This document shows, piece after piece, positions 29,047 to 38,920 of a DNA stretch of 42,261 nucleotides. The position numbers and the translations under genes were made by a program. The stretch is from Baffinella frigidus (taxonomy: Eukaryota; Cryptophyceae; Cryptomonadales; Baffinellaceae): NCBI GenBank assembly GCA_026770585.1, contig MU646636.1, positions 193,069 to 235,329 on the forward strand. Reading direction: 5' to 3'. Each line of letters opens with the position of its first letter. Position 1 is the first letter of the stretch. The notes beneath the pieces were generated by a model. That model was not told the origin of the DNA. It saw only the letters and a list, made by a program, of their open reading frames with translations, and made no database searches.

Positions 29047-31728
29047 CCAGCTTGAACCCTCCGACACCCCCAACCCTTCGATTCTTTGCGGGTTAACCCC
29101 CGACACTTTGAGGGGTTGGGGGTGTAGGGGGTGCAGGGTTTGGAGGAGATGTGTCATGTGATCGCATCGAAGCGCGCGTCACACACCGTCACGATGCCCT
29201 CCGCGCCGCTCTCTGCCGCGCCGCTCTCTGCCGGCACCCCCCGAAACCTGAACCCCGAAAACCCGAAACCCGAAACCCTAGGCTGAACCCGAGACGCATT
29301 CTGACAGGGAGAAGGATTATCGGGAGGAGGACGACTTAACCGTAGCTCAGAAACCCGAAACCCGAAACCCGAAACCCGAAACCAAACTCTACACCTGAAA
29401 CGCCAAACCCGAAACCGAAAAGGTTGGAAGGAATAACGGTGTCTCTCTCTCTCTATCTTGACAGGGCGAAGGAGGATCGGGAGGAGGATGAGTGCCGCGT
29501 GCGCGCCTTCGCCGAACACACGGTCCCTGCCCGCCTCGTGCCCGCCTCGTGCCCGCCTCGTGCCCGCCTCGTGCCCGCCTCGTGCCCGCCTCGTGCCCGC
29601 CTCGTTCCCGCCTCGTGCATCCATCCCTCATCTTTCCTCGAGGAAACGCCCTCTTCAAGGAGGCAAGATCTTCCTTTTCCAAGGATTATCCTTTTCTCCT
29701 TTCCCCTCCATTGTCCTCCCCCTTCCTTCCTCCACTTTCCGCCGTTGCCCAAACCCAGTTGTAGTCTGCTGGGGTGGGTTGCCTTGCAAATGGCTCCAAC
29801 GTCTGAAAGGCGCAACGATTGGGAGCAGATGGTTGGCCTCGAAGAGATGCTGACGGAGGAGAAGGTTGAGCGCGAGGGCATGCAGGTTCCTGCCAAAAGC
29901 CAATCTTGAACCAGAACTTCTACATAGTTTGCTTTAAAATCCATTTGAAACAATGATTGTAGAAAGTGGAGCGCGAGGGCATGCAGGTACCAAGGACCAT
30001 CTATCCCGATCTGTCCCGAGGCGGGCCAGTCCGTCCCGAGGCGGGCTTATCTTGGTAACCCCTCGAGCACGTCCATCTAAAATTGAAGTCAATTGGTGCC
30101 CTCCCGCATTTTCCTTTTCTCCCAAAAAGTGGCCGATTCGTGGTGCACATGATAGATGGCCTCGGGGCGAAAAAAATGCCTTTAAGCCCTCCCGCGTAGT
30201 CTAGCCCTGCGTCCCTCGGGTTGGCGGACTTTTCTCAAGTTGCCATGCTGGATCTGCGGCACGAACCCGTCATCTTTTCAGCGGGAGAGAGCCCGGGTGA
30301 CCAAATTGGTGGGCCCACACAGACTGAGACAGAGCTAGGGGGTACACCCGAAACCCGAAATCAGAAGAGCTGCTGGACATCGTGCTCCTCAACACGTCCA
30401 TCAAATTCAAAAGTCGATTGACCTCCCCGCATGCCTCTTTTCTCCCCAAAAGTGGCCGATTCGTGGCACAAATGGTAGATGGCCTCAGGGTGAAAATGCT
30501 CTCTACACCCCAAACCCCAAACCCTGAGGGCTAAAGGCTGAAGCGTGAAGCAGGAGGAGCTGCTGGACATAGTGCGGCGGACCCTGATGCGCCTCCACGA
30601 CTTGCAGGTCCTGGTCCTGGTCCTCCCGAAACCCTACACCATCAACCTCCTTGCTCACCCCAAACCTGTTGACTCACCCTCAACCCTCAACCCTAAACCC
30701 TGAACCCTAAACCCTAAACCCTAAACCGCATTACTCGCCCTTAAACCTAAACCCCAAAACCTGACTTCCAAGACCTCTTCAACTACCTCATTACTCACCC
30801 AAAGTACACCCTGAACACTGGACCCTGAAACCTGAACACTGAACACTGAACACTGAACACTGAACACTGGACAAAACACTGAACACTGAACCCAAAACCC
30901 CAAAACCCCAGCCCCAAACTCTGAACTGCAAACCCTCAACCCTTGACCCTAAATCCTAAACCCTGATCCATAAACCCTACATCCTAAACTCTATACCCCA
31001 CACCCTAAACCCTAAACCCTGAACCCTGAACCCTGAACCCTGGACCCCAAACCCCAAACCCCAAACCCGACAACCTGAATCCTAAATCATAAACCCTGAT
31101 CCCTGAACCCTGATCCCTAAACCCTCTTCCACGACCGCCTCACTCTTCCAAGTACACTCTAAACCTTAAACCCTGAATGCTGAACCCTAAATCCCAAATC
31201 CCAAACCCTAAACCCTAAACCCTGAACCCTCAACCCTCAACCCTGAGCCCTGAGCCCTAAACCCTACACCCAAAACCCAAAACCCTAAACCCTAAACCCT
31301 AAACCCTAAACCCTAAACCCTAAACCCTAAACCCTAAACCCTAAACCCTAAACCCTAAACCCTGAACTCTAAACCCTAAATCCCAAACCTCAAACCCCAA
31401 ACCCTGAACCCTGAACCCTGAGCCCTAAACCCTAAACCCTAAACCTTAAACCCTCAACCCTCAACGCTGAACCCTAAACTCTAAACCATACACCGTAAAC
31501 CCCACACCCTAAATCATAAACCCGAAACCCTAAACCCTAAACCCTAAATCCAAATCTCTGCACCCTGGTCCTTAAACCATTGAACCTAATTCCTGAAACC
31601 TAGAATCTAACACCTAAAAACTAAACTCTAACAAACCCCGTCCCCCAAACCCTAAAGCCTAAATCCGAAATCCCGCGGTGTCGCAGATACGGCGAGAAGG
31701 GGGGGACAAGTTGGGAGAGAAACGGTAG
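25035..31728 (+). CDS. coiled-coil protein, 10-11 exons
   Basis: Exons: 25035-25495 (donor tentative), 25658-25726, 26198-26255, 26551-26622, 26976-27062, optionally 27136-27216, 27884-27994, 28660-28754, 29465-29885, 30554-30607, 31687-31728 (TAG). All chosen joins keep the frame, giving about 490 aa. The N-terminus MGSRQRIEAYKAKLALQNSA leads into a long Ser/Pro/His-rich disordered segment. Later exons encode charged heptad-like helices: EVLRIEEGEDRVEALERR, FAREEQRLRALTGSL, VEARADRNETSDANLRDV, EETFSRLGQHVEAKVAQ, DRIEARVTHRIDALRAAL, AKEDREEDECRVRAF and EELLDIVRRTLMRLHDLQ. This fits a structural or cytoskeletal coiled coil; no enzymatic motif is seen. The exon 29465-29885 stays open through an 11-bp minisatellite. 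Introns are C-rich telomere-like repeats with partial exon copies. Confidence 0.75.
26395..26450 (+). pseudogene. partial copy of exon 26551-26622
   Basis: GGCGCGCGCGGACCGCCACA...GACGC parallels GGCGCGGGCGGACCGCAACG...GACGC in the true exon 150 bp downstream (ARADRHKT versus ARADRNET). Confidence 0.6.
27136..27370 (+). pseudogene. tandem copies of exon 26976-27062
   Basis: 27136-27216 is open in phase 0 for 27 codons (ending DETFARLGHIEAKVAQ) with an AG acceptor and GT donor, so it could be a genuine extra or alternative exon. Two shorter relics keep only the 3' border: EAEIAH (about 27263-27282) and LHIEAKIAQ (about 27342-27368, followed by GTGCCT). Confidence 0.6.
27734..28225 (+). pseudogene. 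copies of exon 27884-27994
   Basis: An upstream relic (27735-27790) reads VRSPLLTERQALHRHATP after TAG. Downstream relics near 28085-28120 and 28180-28220 repeat only the 3' part (CCTCCTCC...GCCCTCGTCCAGCAG). The true exon between them is VRAALVTEAQALHRHGHG...ALVQQ. Confidence 0.6.
28370..29240 (+). pseudogene. copies of exon 28660-28754
   Basis: 5' relics: ATGCGCCACGTCGTGCATTTCAACG...GTGGCAATGCG at 28373-28425, and ATTGAAATGCACGACGTGGC at 28569-28603 with its acceptor. 3' relics: SSDRIGARVTHHRDALRAA (about 28903-28990) and CDRIEARVTHRHDALRAAL (about 29158-29232), the latter with an in-place 18-bp tandem duplication of GCCGCGCCGCTCTCT. A CT microsatellite is at 29009-29043. Confidence 0.65.
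29528..29622 (+). repeat. 11-bp minisatellite in coding exon
   Basis: GCCCGCCTCGT repeated about eight to nine times. The frame stays open across it (33 bp encodes an 11-residue unit of PARLVPASCPP type). It could be translated, or removed as a cryptic intron with donor GTCCCT at 29523, though no phase-matching acceptor was found. Confidence 0.85.
30068..30500. repeat. ~110-bp direct duplication in intron
   Basis: CACGTCCATC...CCCTCCCGCAT...AGTGGCCGATTCGTGG...TAGATGGCCTC at 30068-30165 recurs at 30392-30488. The second copy follows a partial exon copy (GAGCTGCTGGACATCGTGCTC at about 30366) of exon 30554-30607. Confidence 0.65.
30640..31640 (+). repeat. C-rich telomere-like intron array
   Basis: About 1 kb of CCCTAAA, CCCTGAA and GAACACT variants, with a perfect CCCTAAA run of about 13 units at 31275-31365. 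It forms most of the last intron of the coiled-coil gene. Two short non-repeat islands (about 30765-30800 and 31128-31150, CTCTTCNACNACCNCNTNACTC) look like relics of one exon. Confidence 0.85.
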
Positions 31729-31839
31729 CGGCTGGCAGGAGGCGTGTGCTTTTGAGGATTCATGTAGTTTTGAGGGTGTTGAGAATGCCGAGGCGGGTCC
31801 GGCATACGCCTCATCGACTATTAGACCACTCACCGTAAG

Positions 31840-32000
31840 ACTCGAGAGTAATAAAGAAGGAAGAGAAGGGGGGGAGACACTGGGTGAGGCGAAACGGTGC
31901 ATGTAGCGGCTGGGAGGGGGAGGCTCAGACAGAGCCTCGGTGGGGGTACATGTACATTCATGGCGGCCTTGTCGGTAGTAATAAAGGTCTTTCGCTAGGA
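31840..32000 (+). terminator. duplicated 3' end with AATAAA signals
   Basis: AGTAATAAAGAAGG (about 31844) lies about 120 nt after the stop of the coiled-coil gene. A diverged copy of the last exon and its trailer follows (about 31860-31930), ending with GTAGTAATAAAGGTCT (about 31975). Another CAATAAAGACAT occurs near 32297. Confidence 0.5.
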
Positions 32001-32339
32001 GGCGATCGGTGTGACTGCGTCTGATCGATGCCCAAGAGGATACACTCATGACCCGCAACGGGTCGTAGGCCCCTAACGAATAGGCCAACGTAAGGCTACG
32101 TAGGAGCGTCATAGGCTACTCGACACTTGAGGGGTTCATATTTTACATTGCGTCTTCGACGTGAGGCGCTAAGCGACAAGGCGTTTTGCGGAATCATGGC
32201 TGGCACTTTTGCGTCGAGGTATTTCCCCATTATTTTTGAGACACAACACGCCGGCTCCTCGTCCCGCGTCTCCGACGTGAGGCGACCAGTTGGCCGTCAA
32301 TAAAGACATCACCCTCTCAGTCGCTGACTCCATCTCTCC

Positions 32340-32345
32340 CGCTCG

Positions 32346-32383
<38 letters not shown>

Positions 32384-32425
32384 CGTGCGCGCTCTCTCAC
32401 ACTCTCTCTCTCTCTCTGCTGCCAG
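32340..32425. repeat. CT/CG microsatellite
   Basis: (CT)n then (CG)n, then CT again. No gene is recognised in 31980-32613. Confidence 0.85.
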
Positions 32426-32613
32426 CTACCTCCTACACGAAAGGGAACCCCATCGCCCTCCTCCCTTGACAGAGCTGGAGCATCAACCTAAAACAGGCCT
32501 GCTTGAGGCCACCTCCTGCGTAAACCCTGGCGCGGGTAGGCCCGCTGCTTTTGGGTGTTCCGGTGGACTATCGGAGACATTGCCCCTACCACATGCTCGC
32601 GCCGGCCTCCCGC

Positions 32614-33438
32614 CTAGTTTCGCTGACTGAGGCGGCCGCGCTCCCTTGGGGCCGTCGCGCTGGCAGCCGGCCGCGCAGTCGTCAAGGGCCAGTCCAAACG
32701 TGCCGGCAGCACGTAGCGCTGCGAGACAGTGGGCTGCGGGGGCAGGTTTGCTAAGCGCACTGTGAGCGGCTTTGTGGTGCGCGCGGCGGGAGCGGCGACG
32801 GAGAAGGTGACAAACTTTGGCGTGCCGCCTCCATCGTGGTGCGGGAGGCGGAGACACGGGCGCGCTGGGCACGACTGCGGCGACGGGGGCTGGCGGGGCG
32901 CCGCGCCGAGCGGTTCCTCGAGGTGGACGTCAAGCCAGCGCTCAGTCAGAATCCGGCGGGAGGCGGATTCTGACGATTCTGACGAGATTCCTCTCCGGGT
33001 AGGGATCTCGATCTGAAGCTTCGAACGTTGCGGCTCCGAGGAACGCGTTCTCCCCTGCAGGTGGCTCTCGGCCTTCACCGTTGCGTCCGAGGCGCGCACC
33101 GAGTCGATGCGCGTCTGGCGTGGCTCCGGGGAGGAATTCAAGCGTCGGATGTCGATGGGCGCTGTGTGTTTTGCAGCGCGCGGTTCAGGAGAGCGCGCAC
33201 GCGCGCCTGGCCCCTTCCTGATAAGCTCCTCCACCTCTTTCAAGGGCTCCGCCACGATGGTGGTGAACAAGCTGGTGGCCTGGTCCAGCCACGACCCGGA
33301 GGTGGTGCCGCTCGCAGAGGGAGGTAGCGGGAGCGGCTTGTGCAAGGACCGAGGCGGCGAAAGGATAGCCTTGGCGTCCACGGTGTCGAGAGGAACGCGT
33401 CCGAGCTCCGGCATCCAAAGCTTCGCTGCTCCCGCCAT
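32614..33438 (-). CDS. hypothetical disordered protein
   Basis: Single-exon ORF, 274 aa from the ATG at 33438 (MAGAAKLWMPELGRVPLDTV). An in-frame ATG at 33501 is also possible. It has a central helix SLFTTIVAEPLKEVEELI, three related SPEPR-type segments (RSPEPR, SSPEPR, RSSEPQR), and a block ERWLDVHLEEP faintly like the RWLD block of the paralogues at 1300-2028 and 3658-4422. Arg, Pro and Ser dominate; probably disordered. Function unknown. Confidence 0.6.
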   Translation of the reverse strand: MAGAAKLWMPELGRVPLDTVDAKAILSPPRSLHKPLPLPPSASGTTSGSWLDQATSLFTTIVAEPLKEVEELIRKGPGARARSPEPRAAKHTAPIDIRRLNSSPEPRQTRIDSVRASDATVKAESHLQGRTRSSEPQRSKLQIEIPTRRGISSESSESASRRILTERWLDVHLEEPLGAAPRQPPSPQSCPARPCLRLPHHDGGGTPKFVTFSVAAPAARTTKPLTVRLANLPPQPTVSQRYVLPARLDWPLTTARPAASATAPRERGRLSQRN

Positions 33439-33834
33439 GACTGGACTCCTGGGTGGTGGTGAAAGATGCGACACGACGTTACTTTTATCCTGATGAAGCA
33501 CGTCGTTTCTTCACAGGGGGGGCTTATTGATGACAAAAACAGGTCGTAACTAAAAAAAAGTAATCGACACACTGTCACGTCCGGGCACAAAAAGGCAAAC
33601 GAGACTTATCGTGTCAGCAAACCGTTATTCCCCACCCCCTCAGATCAACGGTCGCGTTTAGATTCGCGCAAATCGAATTACCGGTAGATTCGCACGAACC
33701 CGCTGACAGATCGGGCTTACGACGACGCGCTCAGCACTCAAGTGCTGCGAACGAAGAATGGTTTGGTCCTGGAAGGTCCCCTCCCACATTTGCGAGCGAC
33801 AGGATTGTGACAGGCTGCTTCTCCTCGACATGAG

Positions 33835-33940
33835 ATGGCCTCTTCACCCGCCCCCTGTGGCTTGCGCGTCGCGCTCGCGTGGATTCCGATCAGGAACACA
33901 CAGCATTTCGCGACTTTTCGGTATCTGATAAACTTGGTCC
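33835..33940 (+). CDS. possible first exon
   Basis: ATG-initiated frame MASSPAPCGLRVALAWIP continuing to RYLINL before GTCCATCG. C-rich telomere-like sequence follows at 34005-34310, which fits plus-strand intron orientation. No downstream exon was found. Confidence 0.25.
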
Positions 33941-34350
33941 ATCGTGGACGTCCTTCTCCTGCCCCTCACTTCGGGGTGTCGTGGCCTGCTACTAGACCCT
34001 ACAACCTCAACCCTGAACCCTAAACCCCAAACTCTACACGCTAAACCCTGAACCCTAAACTCAAACCCCGAACCTTAAACCCTAAACTCTAAACAACCCT
34101 AGAGTCAAACCCTAAAAACTGAACCCTGAACCCCAACCCTGAACCTTGAACCCCAAACCCTAAACCCTGAACCCTGACCCCTAACCCCTGAACCCAAAAC
34201 CCTGAACCCTAAACCCTAAACCCTAAACCCTGAACCCTAGACCCAACACCCTGAACCGTTGCCCCTAAACCCGGAACCATGAACCCTAAACCCTGAACCC
34301 TGAACATTAAACTCAATGGTTTCGCCGTTACAGGGGCAATGGTTTCGCCG

Positions 34351-34480
34351 TTACAGGGGTACCTCGCTCATAAGAAAGCCCCCCCCCCCCCTAGGACAAC
34401 CATAAGGCCCTATGCATGGGCCTACTGTAGGGCCCTACATGTAAGAGGAAGCGCTTTCTTGCGAGAGAGGTTTCCCTGCA
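34351..34480. mobile_element. MITE family A, copy with both arms
   Basis: Left arm TTACAGGGGTACCTCGCTCA followed by TAAGAAAG; right arm CTTTCTTGCGAGAGAGGTTTCCCTG. Core CCTAGGACAACCATAAGGCCC. A 22-bp tandem duplication (CAATGGTTTCGCCGTTACAGGG) abuts it on the left. Confidence 0.65.
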
Positions 34481-34579
34481 CCAGTCTACTAACGTATTAT
34501 TTCTCTTTATTGACACCAGCACCATACCCCCCCCCGAAGAGGGGAGTCCTGACCCTACACCCCAAACCCTGGGGGTCCT

Positions 34580-34717
34580 AACATACCCCCCCCTCTTCTC
34601 GACCTCCTTGAGTCGATGTTGAGGATCTAGAGGGAGGTCTGTCACACATTGCACGCCCCTTGACTTGAATGCTTGCTGCGAAGGTGATCCCGGGGAGGGA
34701 CGCTCGTGATCCGCCAT
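34580..34717 (-). CDS. possible exon between MITEs
   Basis: Minus-strand frame MADHERPSPGSPSQQAFK...RLKEVEKRGG ends exactly at a consensus GTATGT donor. It could be a first exon. A second open stretch (34965-34857, KLLEYRSVGNSDVVGSAW) lies on the other side of the MITE at 34731-34856, but the phases do not match across it. Confidence 0.35.
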
Positions 34718-34730
34718 GCCACCACACTCG

Positions 34731-34856
34731 CTACAGGGGTACCTCGCTCATAAGAAACGCCCACCCCTCTAGGAGCACCATAGAGCCCTAGGCATGGGCC
34801 TACTGTAGGGTCCTGGGGGGGGCGTGCGTTTTCTTGTGAGCAAGGTACCACTGTAG
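34731..34856. mobile_element. MITE family A, best-preserved copy (126 bp)
   Basis: TIRs CTACAGGGGTACCTCGCTCA and the complement of TGAGCAAGGTACCACTGTAG match at about 24 of 27 positions and extend into AAGAAA. The core is CCTAGGCATGGGCCTACTGT. No target duplication is evident. Confidence 0.7.
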
Positions 34857-34989
34857 TTGTGACGTCCCAGGCGCTCCCCACTACATCGGAGTTACCCACC
34901 GACCTATACTCTAGTAGCTTGACAGAAAACGGCGCGTCTTCTTCGGCGGTGCTCCGACATCTCAAAAGTCATCCCAGCCACTTTTGAGA

Positions 34990-37900
34990 TCAGTACTCGA
35001 AGACAGTGTCGCGTCGGACCTGGCTCTGCGCGCGCACCTGCTTTCGGGTCTCGGGTTCAGGGTTTAGGGCTTGAGGTTCAGTGTTTCGGGTTTCGGGTTT
35101 ACGGTTCAGGGTTTCGGGTTTCGGGTTTCGGGTTCAGGGTTTTGGGTTTCGGGTTTGGGATTCGGGTGTAGAGGGTAGGGTTGACCGCGAGGGTGCGCGC
35201 GACGAAGCGATGGAGGCGCGCCATCTGCACCGAGTACCCCTCCGAGGGGCACCTGCTTTCGGGCTTTTGGGTTGAGGGTTTATGGGATGGGGGTGGAATG
35301 TCCCATTAGCATGTGGTACTGGACTACGGTAGGCGCTACAGGGATACGGGTTTGGTGTTTCACGGGGCCTTGTTGGACGAGGAGAACCGGTGGAGGCCAT
35401 CTGCAGAGGGTGGCCCTGCGACGGGCCCCTGTGTTTGCGAGGGTGCGAGAAATTACTTTACTGCTGGCTACGCTGGTATCAATCAAGGTTAACAGGGTTA
35501 CGGTCTACATCAGGGTCATCAGGGTAGTGGACATCTGCATCGGGTGGCACCTGTCGCGTCTGAATCCCTCAAGTGGCCACGGGGTCAAAATTGACACCAA
35601 AGAGGTCCTAGAAAGGTCCTAGGGCCCTACGGTAGGGCGTATGAGCCTCCTGGGCACTTGAGGGATAGTCAGTACAAGGCGCGTGCGAAGAGTAATGTTG
35701 TTAGTACGAGGCACGTCCACCATCTGCAGCAGGAAGAGAAAACAGGTGGGGCACCGCTTTTCGCTCCAGCCAACTTCATCTCCGTAAAAGTATTGATTAA
35801 TTGCTTTTGGGGCAACGAGATTCACTGCACGAATGCTTTCCTGTTACTAGTATGGCCCAACTGTGAGGTAACTTTTGTTGCCCAACAGCAATGAATCAGT
35901 AATTTTCACTGAGCATCCAAGTGTGAGGATGGAGGGAGGACGTGCCGAGAAGCCTTGTCGGAGGTGCACGATCTCCCGTGCTCGCATGCGATGTTCGGGG
36001 TTCGGTGTTCCGGGCTTCGGATTCGGGATTTCGGGCTTCGTTTTCGGGAGTTCGGTTTCCGGATTCGGGGTTTCGGGGTTCGGTTACGGGGTTCTGGAGT
36101 TCGGACCGTGAGAAGCCTTGAGGGAAGTGCAGGATCCTGACGTCCGTTATCGCCGTGATAGCAGACCCCGCCACTACTGAATCGTAACCCCTTAACGCCA
36201 ACCCATGAACCCGTCTCGTCCTCCATGCTAGCGTCAGTGCTGGAACATATGTTCAAGCCTACCGCAGCCTTTCGGGATGGGCTCACGAATCGCAAGTCCC
36301 GGGGTTGGGATTGACACGCACCGACTGACGCCTTGGGGGTGGTGCAGGATCTTACCGCCTGTAATAGTTACTAGATCCAGGGAACTAATCACTAGATGTA
36401 GGAGCCTAGGTAATAGATGCAGGGGCCTTGTCGTGACTAGATGTAGGGTACCGCGAGAAGCCTTGGGGGAGGTGAAAGATCTTGACGCCCGTTGTCGCTG
36501 ACCCCGCCACCACTGAACACGACGCCCCACGGTTGCCTGCTCGGGTTTCGGGTTCAGCGTTGAGTGTACAGTGCGTTGTCCGCGGCAGCTCGCTGCAGAT
36601 CCGACTGATCTACCACTAGCGAGGTGCAAGATCTTGACGCCCGTGGTCGCAGACCCCGATACGACGGAACACGACGCCCCACGGTTGCCTGTGTGCGTGT
36701 GGGATTCAGGGGTTGGGGTTCAGGAAGGGGAGCGTGGTCTAAATGGTCTAGACCCCGGTTGAGTAGCTACCGAACACGACACCCCGCGGTTGCCTGGTAG
36801 GGTGAACGCAGGAGGTGATAAATTGTCACACACCACCGCGACGAGCCAAAGGGTGAGGTGGGACGAAACACAAGGACCCTTTCGGATCGCTCATTTCTCG
36901 GCACGAGATGTGTCTTCCTCCTCCTCTTTCTAGGCTTGAAATAGAGGGGAACACACGTTCGGATCGCGCATTTCTATGCCGAGAGAGAGAGTGGCGAAGA
37001 ATGCGGAGGAGGCAGACCTGTGGCAAGGATGGACTCGCCGAGAGAGAGAGAGAGGGAGAGAGGGAGGAAGATAGAGAGAGGGAGAGAGAGAGGGAGAGAG
37101 AGAGCGAGAGAGAGCGGACGGACCTGTGGCGTACATGGAGATTTCACCGAAAACCTCGCCGGGCCCGCACCGCGTGAGCACGTGCCCGTCAGCTGCTTGC
37201 GCCAGTGCCTGCCGGAGAGAGAGACCTCTGTTAATACTGAAACCACCGCCATTTATATAGAGAGGACGCCAGCGGTACTCCTAGTACCCGGTACCTGCCA
37301 GAAAGAGAGAGGGACGTGCGTTTGCAACGGATCGAAAACAACATGGAGACCTCCCCTGGCCCCCTCCGAGTGAGAACGTGCAGCCTCCAGCAGGCTGCAC
37401 GACTGCTGCTTGCGCCAGGGCCTGCCGGAGGTCGGAGAGAGGAAAGGAGCATTGCATTTTCAGACCTCTCAGCGAGCGGAATGTACTCTGGAGTTTTCAG
37501 ACCATCTCGGAAAGCAAACGTAGCCGCGAGTTTTCAGATCATTTCTCCACGTAAAGACAGATGCGGCACCAAAGTGAGCGCGCGGTGACACGGGCGAGGT
37601 CGAGGGGAGAACGCGTCCTCTCACGGCCACGCACTCCACGCCAGACTGCTGAAGGCAGTAGCTCCCTTTGGGAACGCAACTTTTGGCGTTCAACTATCCC
37701 AAAGTAAACCAGGTCCCCTTATTTCTTTCTGGGAATTGACTTTCGGCGACCCCTTTCCAAGAATCTGGTGTGGCTGGACAAGACACCGGACACGATCACC
37801 TCAGAAACAGAGGGGGGATATGCAACCACAAAACAGAATGGAATCTTAATCCGGGAACCAGAATTTTTCTTTTAAGCTGGCTGGCAACAAAAATTACTGC

Positions 37901-38880
37901 TCAAATGAAAGAATGGTGATGTAATTTTCGTGCAGATTTTTTAAAGAAAAATACTTGTTCCCGGATGACAATGGCAGGGGGCTTACGAATCCTTGGACGA
38001 CCACGAACAGCGCCCGGTCGCACGACCCCTCCTTCAGGATCACGTCCCCCTTGTTGAAGTCCACCTGCCCATGGTTAAGAGAGTCACGACCCGTTTTGAT
38101 CACGTTTCGAGAGACTTAAGCCTCGTTGACTTTTGGATCACCCAACTCTAGGCTTGAGAGTACTCAAGAAGAGAAAGAAGAAGCGGAAGAAGAAGAAGTA
38201 ACGAGAGTCGCGTCCCTCTTTTGACCGCGTTTCGAGGGTCACGTCCGCATTTAGACAGTCACCACGCGTCATGTAGGTTTAATACATAACCCACCCACTA
38301 TGCTTACCACGCAATGTTATTGGATTATTGGATTTACCTGGGAGAACAAGTCAGTTCAGTTCAAACGGAATTTGTACCAACTTTCCGAAGTTTGGATTTT
38401 TCTGCAGGGAGAAAATCTGCAGGAAGATTTTCCGTGGGAGCGATACCTTCATCCGGGAAAAATGATTTTTCTTTCAGATCTGGCAACGAAAATTGCTGCG
38501 AACGGTGTTCTCATTTGTGATATTAAAGATTATTTTTGTAGTAATTTTCGTTGCCAGATTCTAAAAGAAAAACATGGTTCCTCGGATTGACCTGGGAGAG
38601 GTCTCCAACAATTTCCTCGATGTTTTCCGGGCCCTGCCAAGAGAGAGAGAGAGAGATGAGATAGTGAGATAGAGTGAGAGAAGGAGAGAGAGAGTGTGTG
38701 TGTGTGAGAGAGGGATGAGAGAGAGAGATGAGAAAAAGAGAGACTGTGTGTGTGAGCAAGAGAGCGCGCCAGAGAGAGAGAGAGTGTGTGTGTTTGTGAG
38801 AAAGAGCGTGTGTGCGTGTAACTGAGCGAGAGTGTGTGTGTACGAGAGAGGGAGAAAGAGAGAGAGACGGGTGAGAGAGA

Positions 38881-38920
<40 letters not shown>

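Noticed and set aside
34580-34965. MITE 34731-34856 as a confirmed intron
   Set aside because: Coding phases on the two sides do not agree under any AG acceptor I tried, so it is reported only as a hypothesis.
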